From an uncultured Alphaproteobacteria bacterium (GTDB lineage: Bacteria; Pseudomonadota; Alphaproteobacteria; HIMB59; GCA-002718135): a DNA stretch of 64,000 nucleotides. Positions 27,535 through 37,765 of this stretch are shown here, in pieces. A program made the position numbers and the translations under genes. The notes beneath the pieces are model-generated. The model worked only from the letters and a program-made list of their open reading frames with translations, had not been told where the DNA came from and ran no database searches. Numbering within the stretch: position 1 is the stretch's first letter; each line of letters starts with the position of its first letter. The stretch covers positions 1 to 64,000 of the forward strand of contig CACEMR010000001.1 in assembly GCA_902560725.1 (NCBI GenBank), in the 5' to 3' direction.

Positions 27535-28662
27535 ATGAAACACGTACATTGGATTGGAACTGGCCTATCTTCTATCCCAGGAATAAGAAGATTAGCTAAA
27601 AATTTGGAAAATTTTACAGTATGGAACAGAACTCTAGAAAAGGCAGAAAATAGCATAAATCATGTTGATAAAGATAATGTTAAAGCAAAAAAATTTGACC
27701 TTGATCTTATCTTTAAAGAAGTCAAACCTGGTGACATTATAATTTCTCAATTACCTGCCACAAGACATTTAGAAATAGCAAAATTATGTTTGGTAAATAA
27801 ATGTCATTTTGTTTCATCAAGTTACCTCAACCCAGAAATATATGCTCTAGATTCAGAAGTAAAAAAACAAAATCTTGTTTTTATTAATGAAATTGGTTTA
27901 GATCCAGGTATTGATCACTTTTTTTCTCATCTACTAGTCCAAGATTTGAAAAAAATATCATCAAATAACATTAAAGTTGTTTACGAGTCATATTGTGGAG
28001 GTTTTCCTGCAATTCCTAATGATTTTAGATACAAATTTAGTTGGTCACCTGCGGGTGTTATTAAAGCTTTGAATAATGATGCTAAATTTATAACAAATGG
28101 TAAGATAAAAACCGTAACTCCTTACAAATCAATTAGTTCATATTCAATAAATAATGAAAATTTTGAAGCATATCCGAACAGAGACTCAACACCCTATGTT
28201 AAAGAATACAACTTTGATCAAAACTGGAAAGTAAATGAATTTGTCAGGGGTACATTGCGATTAGATGGCTGGAAAGAAGCTTGGAAAGGTATTTTTTCAA
28301 TGCTTGAAAACAAAACTCAAACAATAGAAGATGACATTAATAATAAAAGTGAAGAATTATTAAAAGAAAATAAATATCTGCCACATGAAGAAGATAGGGT
28401 TGTCTTATCAGTCAAACTGAAAGGTTTTGAAAAAGATAATAAGATTTTTGATAGTTCTTATTTCTTGGATGAAAAAGGTTATGGAGAAAATACAGCCATG
28501 GGAAAACTCGTTTCTATTACTCTTTCAGCAGCAATTGATCTTATGTTGGATGAGAAAATCTCATTTGGAGTAAAAACTGCTCCACATGACAATAAAAACA
28601 TTATGTATTTTTTTAAAATACTAAAAAAAAACAATATTAATATTCAACATAAAAATGAATAG
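27535..28662 (+). CDS. Saccharopine dehydrogenase, glutamate-forming type (LYS9-like)
   Basis: The protein splits saccharopine into glutamate and 2-aminoadipate semialdehyde. I place the start at the ATG at 27535 (MKHVHWIGTGLSSIPGIRRL), because residues 1-22 of the ORF-track version lack homology-like features and the Rossmann GxGxxxxPG loop begins there. The C-terminal domain has the family ending (GYGENTAMGKLVSITLSAAIDLML). It overlaps the next gene by 8 nt; together they form the two halves of the saccharopine route. The true substrate direction (degradation) is inferred from the pair. Confidence 0.82.
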   Translation: MKHVHWIGTGLSSIPGIRRLAKNLENFTVWNRTLEKAENSINHVDKDNVKAKKFDLDLIFKEVKPGDIIISQLPATRHLEIAKLCLVNKCHFVSSSYLNPEIYALDSEVKKQNLVFINEIGLDPGIDHFFSHLLVQDLKKISSNNIKVVYESYCGGFPAIPNDFRYKFSWSPAGVIKALNNDAKFITNGKIKTVTPYKSISSYSINNENFEAYPNRDSTPYVKEYNFDQNWKVNEFVRGTLRLDGWKEAWKGIFSMLENKTQTIEDDINNKSEELLKENKYLPHEEDRVVLSVKLKGFEKDNKIFDSSYFLDEKGYGENTAMGKLVSITLSAAIDLMLDEKISFGVKTAPHDNKNIMYFFKILKKNNINIQHKNE

Positions 28663-29890
28663 TGCACAAACTATTGGAATTATAAGAGAATCTCGTCCTG
28701 ATGAAAATAGAGCGCCCCTTGTTCCTGAAAATATAAAAAAAATTATATCAAAATATCCAAATTTAAATATTTTGGTTCAGCCTTCAAAAAATAGATGTTT
28801 CTCTAATGAGGAGTATAAAAATAGCGGGGCACAAATAAAAGAAGATTTAAATAATTGTTCTATTATTTTTGGAGTAAAAGAAATTGATACCAAAGTTTTA
28901 ATAAACAATAAAACCTATGTTTTCTTTTCTCATACTTATAAAATTAATAAAGAAACATTAAATAATGCTCAAGGTACGCCAGGTATGGATAAGAAAGAAC
29001 TCTTGAAAGCGGTTTTAGAAAAAAAAATAAAATTAATAGACTATGAAAATATCAGAGATAAAAACAGTAAAAGATACCTAGGATTTGGCAGATTTGCAGG
29101 AATAGTTGGTTGCTATAATACTCTTAATCTATGCTTGGAAAATTTTAATAAACAACCTTTGGCGAGAGCTTATAAAATAAATAATTACGAGAGAATAATA
29201 AGTAATTTAAAGAACTTATATTTTCCAAAAATGAAAATTTTAGTAACTGGAGATGGAAGAGTAGCTAAAGGAGTTATAGAAGTTTTAAAAGAAACAAATA
29301 TCAAAGAAGTTTCTAAAGATGTATTTAAAAATGATAAATTTGATAAACCAGTTTTTTGTAATTTAGAAACAAAGGATTATGTGCAATCAAGTTTAATAAA
29401 AAAATTTGATCTTGATCATTTTATTAAAAATCCTAAAGATTATACTAGTACTGCTCTTCAATATTTAAAGACAGCTGATGTATTTATCAGTGCACATTAT
29501 TGGGATCCCGCTTCTCCAAAAATTTTTGAAAATAATGATCTTAATGAATTAATTAATTTAAGAGTCATTGGAGACATAACATGTGATGTAGATGGTTCTG
29601 TTCCAACAACTATAAGATCCTCAACTATAGAAAGTCCAAATTTTTATATTGATAAGAATAACTTTAAAGAAACTCAAAATAAAAATGGATTGGCAATTAC
29701 AGCAGTTGATAACCTGCCTTCTGAACTTCCTCGTGACTCAAGTAAAGAATTTGGTGATGGTATAGTAAATGAAGTCATTCCATATATGCTGAATAATGAT
29801 GATGGAAGAATTTTAAATGCAACAATAACTTTAAATGGTAGTTTTTTAGAAAAGTATAATTATTTAAATAATTATATTAAAACTTTATGA
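28655..29890 (+). CDS. Saccharopine dehydrogenase, lysine-forming type (LYS1-like)
   Basis: This 411-aa enzyme couples lysine and 2-oxoglutarate to saccharopine using NAD(H). The N-terminal IGIIRESRPDENRAPLVPE is the alanine-dehydrogenase-like block of LYS1, and FGRFAGIVGCYNTL, ILVTGDGRVAKGVIEVL (NAD loop) and GDITCDVDGSVPTTIRSS are family landmarks. It overlaps both neighbours by a few bases. Bacterial saccharopine-dependent lysine catabolism is known from marine roseobacters. Confidence 0.85.
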   Translation: MNSAQTIGIIRESRPDENRAPLVPENIKKIISKYPNLNILVQPSKNRCFSNEEYKNSGAQIKEDLNNCSIIFGVKEIDTKVLINNKTYVFFSHTYKINKETLNNAQGTPGMDKKELLKAVLEKKIKLIDYENIRDKNSKRYLGFGRFAGIVGCYNTLNLCLENFNKQPLARAYKINNYERIISNLKNLYFPKMKILVTGDGRVAKGVIEVLKETNIKEVSKDVFKNDKFDKPVFCNLETKDYVQSSLIKKFDLDHFIKNPKDYTSTALQYLKTADVFISAHYWDPASPKIFENNDLNELINLRVIGDITCDVDGSVPTTIRSSTIESPNFYIDKNNFKETQNKNGLAITAVDNLPSELPRDSSKEFGDGIVNEVIPYMLNNDDGRILNATITLNGSFLEKYNYLNNYIKTL

Positions 29891-31941
29891 ACGAAATTCA
29901 GGTTAAACACGATAATTCTTCAAATATTACAAAACCTTTTAAAATAGTAAGCGATTTTAATCCAAGTGGTGATCAACCTGATGCTATAAATAGTATAGTT
30001 AAAAGTTTAAATGAAGGAGAAAAAGAACAAGTCCTCCTTGGTGTAACTGGTTCAGGAAAAACATTCACTATGGCTAAAGTAATTGAAGAAGTGCAAAAAC
30101 CTACGTTAATTATGGCACCAAACAAAACGTTAGCAGCTCAACTTTATGGTGAGATGAAAAATTTATTTCCTAATAATGCTGTTGAGTATTTTGTTAGTTA
30201 CTATGACTATTATACGCCAGAAGCATATGTGCCACGAACGGATACATTTATAGAAAAAGAGTCATCCATTAATGAACAAATTGATAGACTACGTCATTCA
30301 GCCACTAGATCACTTGTTGAAAGAAGAGACACTATAATTGTAGCATCTGTGTCATGTATTTACGGTATTGGTTCAGTTGATGCGTATTCTTCTATGTCTT
30401 TTACTTTAGATATAAACCAGTCAATAAGTAGAGAAATAATCATCAGAAGACTTGTTGAACTTTTATATAAAAGACGCGACATGGATTTTAAAAGAGGAAG
30501 TTTTAGAGCAAAGGGTGATATTTTAGAAATCTTTCCATCCCACTATGAAGATATTTCTTGGAAAATATCTATGTTTGGAGATGATATAGAAAGTATAAGT
30601 GAAGTAGATCCCTTGACTGGAGAAAAGTTAGGTCAACTTGACCAAATAAGAATCTTTGCAAACTCACATTATGTAACACCAAAACCTACAATTAAAAAAG
30701 CTATTTCTATGATAAAAAACGACCTAAAAAAACAGTTAGAAGTTTTTGAGAAGGAGAAAAAATATTTAGAGAGACAAAGATTAGATGAAAGAACAACTTT
30801 TGATTTAGAAATGATGGAAACTACTGGAAGTTGCAGTGGTATTGAAAATTATTCTAGATACTTATCAGGTAGAAAACCTGGTGAACCTCCTCCAACTTTA
30901 TATGAATATATTCCTGAGGACTCTCTACTGTTCATTGATGAAAGCCATCAAACATGCGGTCAAATTTCAGGTATGTACAAAGGTGATTTTTCAAGAAAAT
31001 CAACTTTGGCTCAATATGGTTTTAGACTCCCAAGTTGTGTAGATAACAGGCCTTTAAAAAGAGAGGAGTGGGATGCAATGCGTCCTCAAACTATTTTTGT
31101 TAGTGCTACTCCAGGAGATTATGAACTTGAAAAAACTGGGGGCGTAGTTGTAGAACAAGTTATTAGGCCTACTGGATTAATAGATCCCCCAATTGAAATT
31201 AGATCCACTAATCATCAAATTGATAACTTAATTGATGAATGTAAAAAAACTATAGATAAAGGGCATAGAGTTTTAATTACTACTCTTACAAAAAAAATGG
31301 CAGAAGATCTTACAGAATATATTAATGAAGAAGGTCTTAAAGTACGATATCTTCATTCTGATATAGATACTCTAGAAAGAATAGAAATTATAAGAGATCT
31401 GCGCTTAGGTGTATTTAATATTTTAGTTGGAATTAACTTATTAAGAGAAGGATTAGATATTCCAGAATGCGCTCTAATGATAATTCTTGATGCAGATAAA
31501 GAAGGATATCTTCGTTCTAGAACAAGCTTAATCCAAACTATTGGAAGAGCGGCAAGAAATGTTGAAAGTAAAGTACTAATGTATGCAGACTCTAAAACAA
31601 AAAGTATGAAAGAAGCTATAAATGAAACAGATAGAAGAAGAACTAAACAGTTAGAATACAATAAAAAAAATAACATAACTCCTGTTAGTATTAAGAAAAA
31701 TATTCAAGAAATTATTGAAAATACTGCAGAGCAGGATCATGTTACAATAGAACTAGAGAATACAAAAGAAATGGTAGGGAAGGATCTTGATAAACATATT
31801 AAAAATCTTGAGAAAAAAATGAATGAATTTGCTTCAAAACTAGAGTTTGAAGAAGCTGCTAGGTTAAGAGATGAGATTAATAGATTAAGGGCAAATGAAG
31901 TTGGTCTTTCAAAAAAAGTATTAAAATTTCGAAAGCATTAA
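29887..31941 (+). CDS. uvrB: Excinuclease ABC subunit B
   Basis: The 684-aa nucleotide excision repair helicase verifies damage and loads UvrC. Walker A GVTGSGKT is at 52-59, the beta-hairpin is in VSYYDYYTPEAYVPRTDTFIEKE, helicase motif DESH is in LFIDESHQT, and motif VI is QTIGRAARN. The C-terminal UVR motif for UvrC contact is present (EFASKLEFEEAARLRDEI). It overlaps the upstream gene by 4 nt and the downstream one by 1 nt, so it sits inside a catabolic operon. Confidence 0.97.
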   Translation: MNEIQVKHDNSSNITKPFKIVSDFNPSGDQPDAINSIVKSLNEGEKEQVLLGVTGSGKTFTMAKVIEEVQKPTLIMAPNKTLAAQLYGEMKNLFPNNAVEYFVSYYDYYTPEAYVPRTDTFIEKESSINEQIDRLRHSATRSLVERRDTIIVASVSCIYGIGSVDAYSSMSFTLDINQSISREIIIRRLVELLYKRRDMDFKRGSFRAKGDILEIFPSHYEDISWKISMFGDDIESISEVDPLTGEKLGQLDQIRIFANSHYVTPKPTIKKAISMIKNDLKKQLEVFEKEKKYLERQRLDERTTFDLEMMETTGSCSGIENYSRYLSGRKPGEPPPTLYEYIPEDSLLFIDESHQTCGQISGMYKGDFSRKSTLAQYGFRLPSCVDNRPLKREEWDAMRPQTIFVSATPGDYELEKTGGVVVEQVIRPTGLIDPPIEIRSTNHQIDNLIDECKKTIDKGHRVLITTLTKKMAEDLTEYINEEGLKVRYLHSDIDTLERIEIIRDLRLGVFNILVGINLLREGLDIPECALMIILDADKEGYLRSRTSLIQTIGRAARNVESKVLMYADSKTKSMKEAINETDRRRTKQLEYNKKNNITPVSIKKNIQEIIENTAEQDHVTIELENTKEMVGKDLDKHIKNLEKKMNEFASKLEFEEAARLRDEINRLRANEVGLSKKVLKFRKH

Positions 31942-32945
31942 TGGAAATAATTTTTTTAGAAAAGAATAATACTGGAATAATTACGCTTAACCGTCCAAAA
32001 GCATTAAATGCATTAAATATTGATATGGCTAAAATTTTTTCTGAAAAACTACAAGAATGGAATGAAAACGTTAATATTAAAAGAGTACTTCTAATTGGAG
32101 AAGGAAAACATTTTTGTGCAGGTGGAGATGTTAAATCTCTTTATCTTACTAAGAATGAAAATAATTTTAAAGAAGAGTTTTTTAGAATTGAATACAAATT
32201 AAACTACTTGATAAGTCAGTTTAAAAAAGAATATCTATCTATTTGGAATGGTGTTGTAATGGGTGGAGGAGTAGGTTTATCAATTTATGGTGATCATAGA
32301 ATGGCTACTGATAATACTAAATTTGCAATGCCTGAAACATCTATTGGTTTTTTTCCTGATGTTGGTGCAAGTTATTTTTTATCTAATTTACCAAAAAATG
32401 TTGGAAAATTTATTGGTTTAACTGGACAAATTTTAGAAGTTAATGATTTAATTTATCTAGGTTTAGCAACAGATTATTTTAAGATAGAAAATTTAGAATT
32501 GCTAAAAAATAATTACATTAATAGTGGTGAATTAATTAGAGAAAACTTTGAAGTTAACAATGATACTGAACTAATAAAAAATATAGAATTAATTAATTTA
32601 ATGTTTGAAGGAAATCTTAATGAAATAATATCAAATTTAGAAAATAACAAATCACAATTTTCATCAAAAATTTTAGACATAATATATAAAAAATGTCCTA
32701 TGAGCCTTTATGTATCTACAAAGCTTATAAATGATGCAAAAGGGAAATCGCTTAAAGAGTGTTTAGAAATAGAATATCAGCTCAGTCAAAAATTAGTTTA
32801 TAGAACTGACTTTGATAATGGGGTTAATTCAGTATTAGTAACTAAGGATCATAATCCTCAATGGAGCCCTGCAAAAATTGATCAAATTAACACTGAAGAA
32901 TTAAATAAATATTTTGAAACTCATACAAAAAAGCTTTATTTATAA
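31941..32945 (+). CDS. 3-hydroxyisobutyryl-CoA hydrolase / enoyl-CoA hydratase family
   Basis: A 334-aa crotonase-fold protein of the HIBCH type, which removes CoA from 3-hydroxyisobutyryl-CoA in valine breakdown. The oxyanion-hole segments GKHFCAGGDVKSLY and WNGVVMGGGVGLS and the HIBCH-specific PETSIGFFPDVGASYFLS are visible. Length and C-terminal extension fit HIBCH better than simple hydratases. The start shares one base with the uvrB stop. Confidence 0.85.
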   Translation: MEIIFLEKNNTGIITLNRPKALNALNIDMAKIFSEKLQEWNENVNIKRVLLIGEGKHFCAGGDVKSLYLTKNENNFKEEFFRIEYKLNYLISQFKKEYLSIWNGVVMGGGVGLSIYGDHRMATDNTKFAMPETSIGFFPDVGASYFLSNLPKNVGKFIGLTGQILEVNDLIYLGLATDYFKIENLELLKNNYINSGELIRENFEVNNDTELIKNIELINLMFEGNLNEIISNLENNKSQFSSKILDIIYKKCPMSLYVSTKLINDAKGKSLKECLEIEYQLSQKLVYRTDFDNGVNSVLVTKDHNPQWSPAKIDQINTEELNKYFETHTKKLYL

Positions 32946-32951
32946 TTTCAT

Positions 32952-35399
32952 ATGAATAAAACTCCTCCAAAGTCAGCAAAAGTTGTCGTAATTGGTGGAG
33001 GAGTTGCTGGATGCTCTGTTGCATATCATTTAACAGAATTTGGTTGGAAGGATGTAATCCTTTTAGAGCGGGATCAACTCACATCAGGTACTACTTGGCA
33101 TGCAGCTGGTCTTATTGGTCAACTAGGATCGTCTGCAACTATAACTCGTTTAAGAAATTATTCATTAAATTTATATAAAAAGTTAGAAAAAGAAACTGGA
33201 CTTTCAACTGGACTTAAACAAAATGGATCCCTGACAGTAGCAACAACAACAGCTCGTCTCGAAGAACTTAAAAGGCAACTTACATTTGCTCAAAGATTTA
33301 ATGTTGAAGCAAAAGAAGTTACAAAAGAAGAAATAAAAGAAATTTATCCTCTAATAAATACTAAAGATATTGTTGGAGGTGTATTTATTTCTCAAGATGG
33401 TCAGGCAGATCCAGTAGGGATAACAAATGTATTGGCTAAATCTGCAAAAAATAATGGAGCTAAATTTTTTGAGAAATGTCCAGTAAAAAAAATATTAGTA
33501 AAAAATGATAAAATTGAGGGAGTGGAAACAGAACATGGTAAAATAGAATGTGAATACATTGTTTTGGCAACTGGAATGTGGTCAAGGCAAGTAGCGGCAG
33601 AAGTTGGTGTTAGTATACCTCTTTATCCAAATGAACACTTCTATATTTTAAGTGAACCAATGAATGAAATACAAAAATCTCTTCCCGTATTAAGAGATTA
33701 TAATAATTGTTTATATTTAAAAGAAGATGCAGGTAAACTTTTAGTCGGTCTATTTGAGCCTAATGCAAAACCAGCATTTACTAATACTTATAAAGTTCCT
33801 AATGATTTTTCATTTGGAGAACTGCCAGAAGATTTTGATCATTTTGAGCCATATTTGCAAAAAGCAATGAACAGAGTACCTTCTTTAGAAAAAGTAGGTA
33901 TAAGAAAATTTTTTAATGGGCCAGAGTCGTTTACACCAGATACTAATTATTTATTAGGTGAAACACCTGAAGTTAAGAATTTTTTTGTTTGTTGTGGTTT
34001 TAATAGTATTGGCATTGTTAGCTCAGGTGGGGCTGGAAAAGTAACTGCTGAATGGATGATAAATGGCGAAGTAAATGATGATCTATTTTCATTAGATATA
34101 ACACGATTTGAAAAGTTTCATTCTGAAACCAAATTTATAACTCAACGTGTAACAGAAACTTTAGGAAATCTCTATGCTATGCATTGGCCTTATAAACAAT
34201 TAAAAACTTCAAGAGATCAAAAACTTCTCCCTTTTCACAATGATTTAAAAAATAAGGGAGCCTGCTTTGGTCAAGTCGCTGGTTATGAAAGACCAATGTG
34301 GTATGCTCTTAATGGTAATAAACCAGAATATGAATACAGTTATGGATACCAAAATTGGTATGAATCAGCAAAGTATGAAACTATAAATACAAGAAAAAAT
34401 GTTGGTTTATTTGATCTTTCAGCTTTTGCAAAATTTGAAATAAAAGGAAATTCTGCTTTTAAAGATCTGCAACGTTTATGTTGTAATAATATTAAAAATG
34501 ATCCAGGCAAAACTACATATACACAAATGTTAAATTCAAATGGAGGGATAGTAGCTGATTTAACAGTTACTTGTATCAATGAAAAATTCTTTCGAGTCAT
34601 TACAGGATCATCTGTAAAAGAACATGATAAAAAACATATTATAGAAAATCTTAGTAAAGATACAACTTTGACTGATATTACTGAGGATTTAGCTTGTCTA
34701 GGAATCTTTGGACCAAAAAGTAGGGAACTTCTCAAGAATCTATTTGGAGAACATTTTTCTACAAATGATTTTATGTTTGGAACTGCAAAAGAAATTAAAT
34801 TTAATGATTCCAATATAATCTTTCAGCGATTATCTTTTGTTGGTGAACTTGGTTGGGAAATTTATATTCCTGTTAAAATCTCTAGAGATATTTACCTTAA
34901 ATTAGTTGAGTATGGAAAGAAATATGGTCTTGTTCATGCTGGTGGACATGCATTAGATATTATGAGAATGGAAAAAGGATATCTTCACTGGGGTCATGAC
35001 TTATCTCCTGCAGAAAACCCTTACGAAGCAGGTTTGGAGTTTACGGTTAAATTAGATAAAAAAATAGATTTTATTGGAAAAGAAGCATTGAAAACAAAAA
35101 ATAGAAAAAAGAAAAAGCAATTAACTAATTTTGTATTAGATAAATCTAAACCTGGTGCACCTCTTTTGCTTCACGATGAGCCAATTTATTATAAAGGTAA
35201 AATTGTAGGAGAAACAACATCTAGTAATTATTCATTCTGTTATGAAAAAAACATGGTTTTTGGATATATAAATTCTGAGATAGATTTAAAAAATTTGAAT
35301 GGAGGAAGATTTGAAGTTGAAGTTGCAAAGAATAAATATGGTATGTCTGTTCAATTTAAACCGTTACATGATCCAAACAATAATTTTACAAAAATATAA
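32952..35399 (+). CDS. Dimethylglycine/sarcosine dehydrogenase (FAD + GcvT domains)
   Basis: The 815-aa protein removes methyl groups from dimethylglycine or sarcosine. The N-terminal DAO domain has the FAD motif VVVIGGGVAGCSVAYHL (15-21), and H50 in LTSGTTWHAAGLIGQL is the residue that binds FAD covalently in characterised homologs. A central FAO-M linker is followed from about residue 430 by a GcvT-like domain that passes the C1 unit to tetrahydrofolate (GHALDIMRMEKGYLHWGHDL). The final choice between the two substrates cannot be made from sequence. It points to methylated glycine (glycine betaine-derived) catabolism. Confidence 0.87.
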   Translation: MNKTPPKSAKVVVIGGGVAGCSVAYHLTEFGWKDVILLERDQLTSGTTWHAAGLIGQLGSSATITRLRNYSLNLYKKLEKETGLSTGLKQNGSLTVATTTARLEELKRQLTFAQRFNVEAKEVTKEEIKEIYPLINTKDIVGGVFISQDGQADPVGITNVLAKSAKNNGAKFFEKCPVKKILVKNDKIEGVETEHGKIECEYIVLATGMWSRQVAAEVGVSIPLYPNEHFYILSEPMNEIQKSLPVLRDYNNCLYLKEDAGKLLVGLFEPNAKPAFTNTYKVPNDFSFGELPEDFDHFEPYLQKAMNRVPSLEKVGIRKFFNGPESFTPDTNYLLGETPEVKNFFVCCGFNSIGIVSSGGAGKVTAEWMINGEVNDDLFSLDITRFEKFHSETKFITQRVTETLGNLYAMHWPYKQLKTSRDQKLLPFHNDLKNKGACFGQVAGYERPMWYALNGNKPEYEYSYGYQNWYESAKYETINTRKNVGLFDLSAFAKFEIKGNSAFKDLQRLCCNNIKNDPGKTTYTQMLNSNGGIVADLTVTCINEKFFRVITGSSVKEHDKKHIIENLSKDTTLTDITEDLACLGIFGPKSRELLKNLFGEHFSTNDFMFGTAKEIKFNDSNIIFQRLSFVGELGWEIYIPVKISRDIYLKLVEYGKKYGLVHAGGHALDIMRMEKGYLHWGHDLSPAENPYEAGLEFTVKLDKKIDFIGKEALKTKNRKKKKQLTNFVLDKSKPGAPLLLHDEPIYYKGKIVGETTSSNYSFCYEKNMVFGYINSEIDLKNLNGGRFEVEVAKNKYGMSVQFKPLHDPNNNFTKI

Positions 35400-35417
35400 A
35401 TTTTTATATTGAATTTA

Positions 35418-36296
35418 ATGAGAAAAACTAAATTATTTTTTTCTTTTATATTAATAATTATTATAATTTTTTTTATTTTTATCTACATTTTTTTAGAGAG
35501 CCTGAATGAAGATAAGATAATTACTGAACTTGAAAATAAATATAATTTAAAAATTGAGCAAGAAGATAAGAGTAAAATCAAAATTTTTCCAAATATTGAA
35601 TATAATACAAGTTTTGAAATTAATGATTTTCAAAATAGGTTTACTATTGATACGTTAGATATTTTAATATCTCAGCCATTATTTAATACTCAAGGCAAAT
35701 TAAATATTACATTAGATAAAATTTTTATAAAAAACTTAAAATTTAGCAATATAGAAATTAATGGAAATATAAATTATTTTAATAATTATATAAAAAATCA
35801 AAATAACTTAGAAAATTTATTTGATGGAATTTATAAAATTAATGGAAATTTTGCATTAGAGACAACTAATGAAGAAAAGTTTGTTATATCTTTTCTTAAA
35901 TTATTTTTTGAAAATTTAGAAAATAAAAAGAGTCAAAATTTTGCATTTTCAAGATTAATTGATGCATTTGGTAATAGTTCTTCAAATTTTATAGGTACAG
36001 TAAAAAAAAATAATAACTTTTTAACAAGTAATAATATTCAAATGAGTAATAATGAAAATAAAATTTATATAAAAGGCAAATACAATTATCATAAAAATAT
36101 TATAAATATGATTTTAGATTTATCTCAAAATAAAGAGATATACTTGACTGCTTTTATTGAAGGAGATTTAATTGAACCAAATGTAAATTTTGATAAAAAT
36201 TCTAAATTTTTTCAAAATATTGGATCTAATGAAAGTAATATTATTGAGGAAAGTATTTTAAAGTTTCTTAATAATTTTTTGGATATAGATGATTGA
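35418..36296 (+). CDS. AsmA-like membrane-anchored protein
   Basis: I choose the ATG at 35418, not the TTG at 35409 used by the track, because it starts directly on the membrane anchor (MRKTKLFFSFILIIIIIFFIFIYIF). After this single helix the roughly 290-residue product is beta-rich and Asn/Ile-rich, with AsmA-like features: a conserved-type EGDLIEPNVNFD near the C-terminus. AsmA-related proteins act at the periplasmic face in lipid transport and outer-membrane homeostasis. Homology is weak by eye, so it could be an unrelated anchored protein. It overlaps the AEC gene by 8 nt. Confidence 0.45.
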   Translation: MRKTKLFFSFILIIIIIFFIFIYIFLESLNEDKIITELENKYNLKIEQEDKSKIKIFPNIEYNTSFEINDFQNRFTIDTLDILISQPLFNTQGKLNITLDKIFIKNLKFSNIEINGNINYFNNYIKNQNNLENLFDGIYKINGNFALETTNEEKFVISFLKLFFENLENKKSQNFAFSRLIDAFGNSSSNFIGTVKKNNNFLTSNNIQMSNNENKIYIKGKYNYHKNIINMILDLSQNKEIYLTAFIEGDLIEPNVNFDKNSKFFQNIGSNESNIIEESILKFLNNFLDIDD

Positions 36297-37227
36297 ATTA
36301 TTTAATATTGTCGCAGGTGTCTTTGGATATATTATTTTTGGATATATTATTAATAAAATAAATTTACTCCCTAAAAAATATATTAATTATTTTGATTTTA
36401 CTGGATTTAATATTCTACTACCATTAGCTTTAATTATTTACTTTTGGCAGGTTTCCTTTCCAGAAATTGATTCTACTGGTCTCATGATTTCATTTTTTGT
36501 ATCTGGAGTTATAATTTTTATCATAGGTTTTTTTATTAGCAAATTATTTTTAAAATATAAAACTGATGACTCTGCAATTTTTGGCCTTGCATCAAGTTTT
36601 GGAAATACCGTAGCTATGGGGATACCGCTAATGTACGCCGTACTTGGACCAATTAATACAATTCCCTATATGATACTTGTTTTTTTCCACGGTATAGTAC
36701 ATTTTACATATACAGTTATTATTATTGAAGTTTATAGAAACAGAAAAAAAAGTATCATTCAGATTTTTTATCAAACATTCTTAGGTATGGTTAAAAATAT
36801 TGTTCTATTTGGAATGATTTTTGGAATAATATTAAATTATTCAGGTTTAAAAATACCTAGTTACATAGAAAATTCTCTTAATATTTTTGTTAATCTGGCA
36901 CTACCAATGGTTCTTATTTCTCTAGGTCTGGCTTTAGGAAATTTTAAAATAAGAAGTAATATAAACAGTGCATTAATTTTAACAGTTTTAAAAAATTTAA
37001 TTCATCCAATTTTAGCCTTTTGTTTTTCAAAATTTATATTGGAATTGGATGAACTATTAATAATAATTGTTACAATGGCAGCTGCATTACCAAGTGGATC
37101 ACAATCATATTATTTTGCTTATAGATATGATTCACTAAAAGGGATTGTATCCTCAAATGTTGTTTTAAGTACATTTGTTAGTTTTTTTATATTATCTTTG
37201 TTGTTAATATTTTTTAATCTTACGTAG
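36289..37227 (+). CDS. AEC-family transporter (auxin efflux carrier-like)
   Basis: A 312-aa membrane protein with about ten helices in two repeats, characteristic of the AEC/BART superfamily (GLASSFGNTVAMGIPLMYAVLG in the first half, MAAALPSGSQSYYFAYRY in the second). Bacterial members export malate, malonate or other organic anions; the substrate here is unknown. Its end overlaps the convergent TPR gene by 8 nt. Confidence 0.85.
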   Translation: MIELFNIVAGVFGYIIFGYIINKINLLPKKYINYFDFTGFNILLPLALIIYFWQVSFPEIDSTGLMISFFVSGVIIFIIGFFISKLFLKYKTDDSAIFGLASSFGNTVAMGIPLMYAVLGPINTIPYMILVFFHGIVHFTYTVIIIEVYRNRKKSIIQIFYQTFLGMVKNIVLFGMIFGIILNYSGLKIPSYIENSLNIFVNLALPMVLISLGLALGNFKIRSNINSALILTVLKNLIHPILAFCFSKFILELDELLIIIVTMAAALPSGSQSYYFAYRYDSLKGIVSSNVVLSTFVSFFILSLLLIFFNLT

Positions 37228-37765
37228 ATTGAGAGATAATTGACTTTATACTCTCCTTTTTTTCCATTGTTTTAATACTAAAAGGAAATATTTCTAACAT
37301 TTTGTCGTAAACATCGATCGCTTGCTGATATTGTCCTTGGTGAATAAAAATTAAACCCATACCATCTAAAGCACCAAAATGTCTTGGTTCTAATTCTAAA
37401 GTTTTAATAATATCTTGCATTGATTTATCAAAATCACCCATCATAAAATAAACTGTTGCTCTTTTATTCCAAGCTTCTGCAAAATTAGGATCTTTTTCAA
37501 TTAAATTATTGAAAAATCTTACTGCAAGTGGATAGTTTCTTATACGCATGGCCTGAATACCTTTTTCAAAATATTCAATTACTTTTGGATCATCAACTTC
37601 ATACCAGATATCCCAAATATTTTTTATTAAATCACTTATTTCTTCTTGGTTTTCTGTCTCATTCAGTTTTTTAAATAAATTATTTAACCTTGGATCATTT
37701 TGATCTGACTTTACTGAAGTAGTTGATAAAAATAAAAAAATTATAATGCTTAATAATTTAGACAT
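37220..37765 (-). CDS. Secreted TPR-repeat protein
   Basis: I start this protein at 37765 (MSKLLSIIIFLFLSTTSVKSDQ), a clear signal peptide, instead of at 37831. The mature part has about three tetratricopeptide repeats (RNYPLAVRFFNNLIEKDPNFAEAWNKRA, MGDFDKSMQDIIKTLELEPRHFGAL, QGQYQQAIDVYDKMLEIFP). Proteins of this kind act as periplasmic scaffolds. It overlaps the DUF2805 gene by 8 nt. No partner is evident. Confidence 0.8.
   Translation of the reverse strand: MSKLLSIIIFLFLSTTSVKSDQNDPRLNNLFKKLNETENQEEISDLIKNIWDIWYEVDDPKVIEYFEKGIQAMRIRNYPLAVRFFNNLIEKDPNFAEAWNKRATVYFMMGDFDKSMQDIIKTLELEPRHFGALDGMGLIFIHQGQYQQAIDVYDKMLEIFPFSIKTMEKKESIKSIISQST

Noticed and set aside
27345-27656. 103-aa minus-strand ORF across the TauE/saccharopine start region
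   Set aside because: It covers the two real divergent genes in other frames and has no recognisable feature.
34340-34813. 157-aa minus-strand ORF inside the dimethylglycine dehydrogenase
   Set aside because: Antisense shadow of the GcvT domain region with no signal of independent coding.
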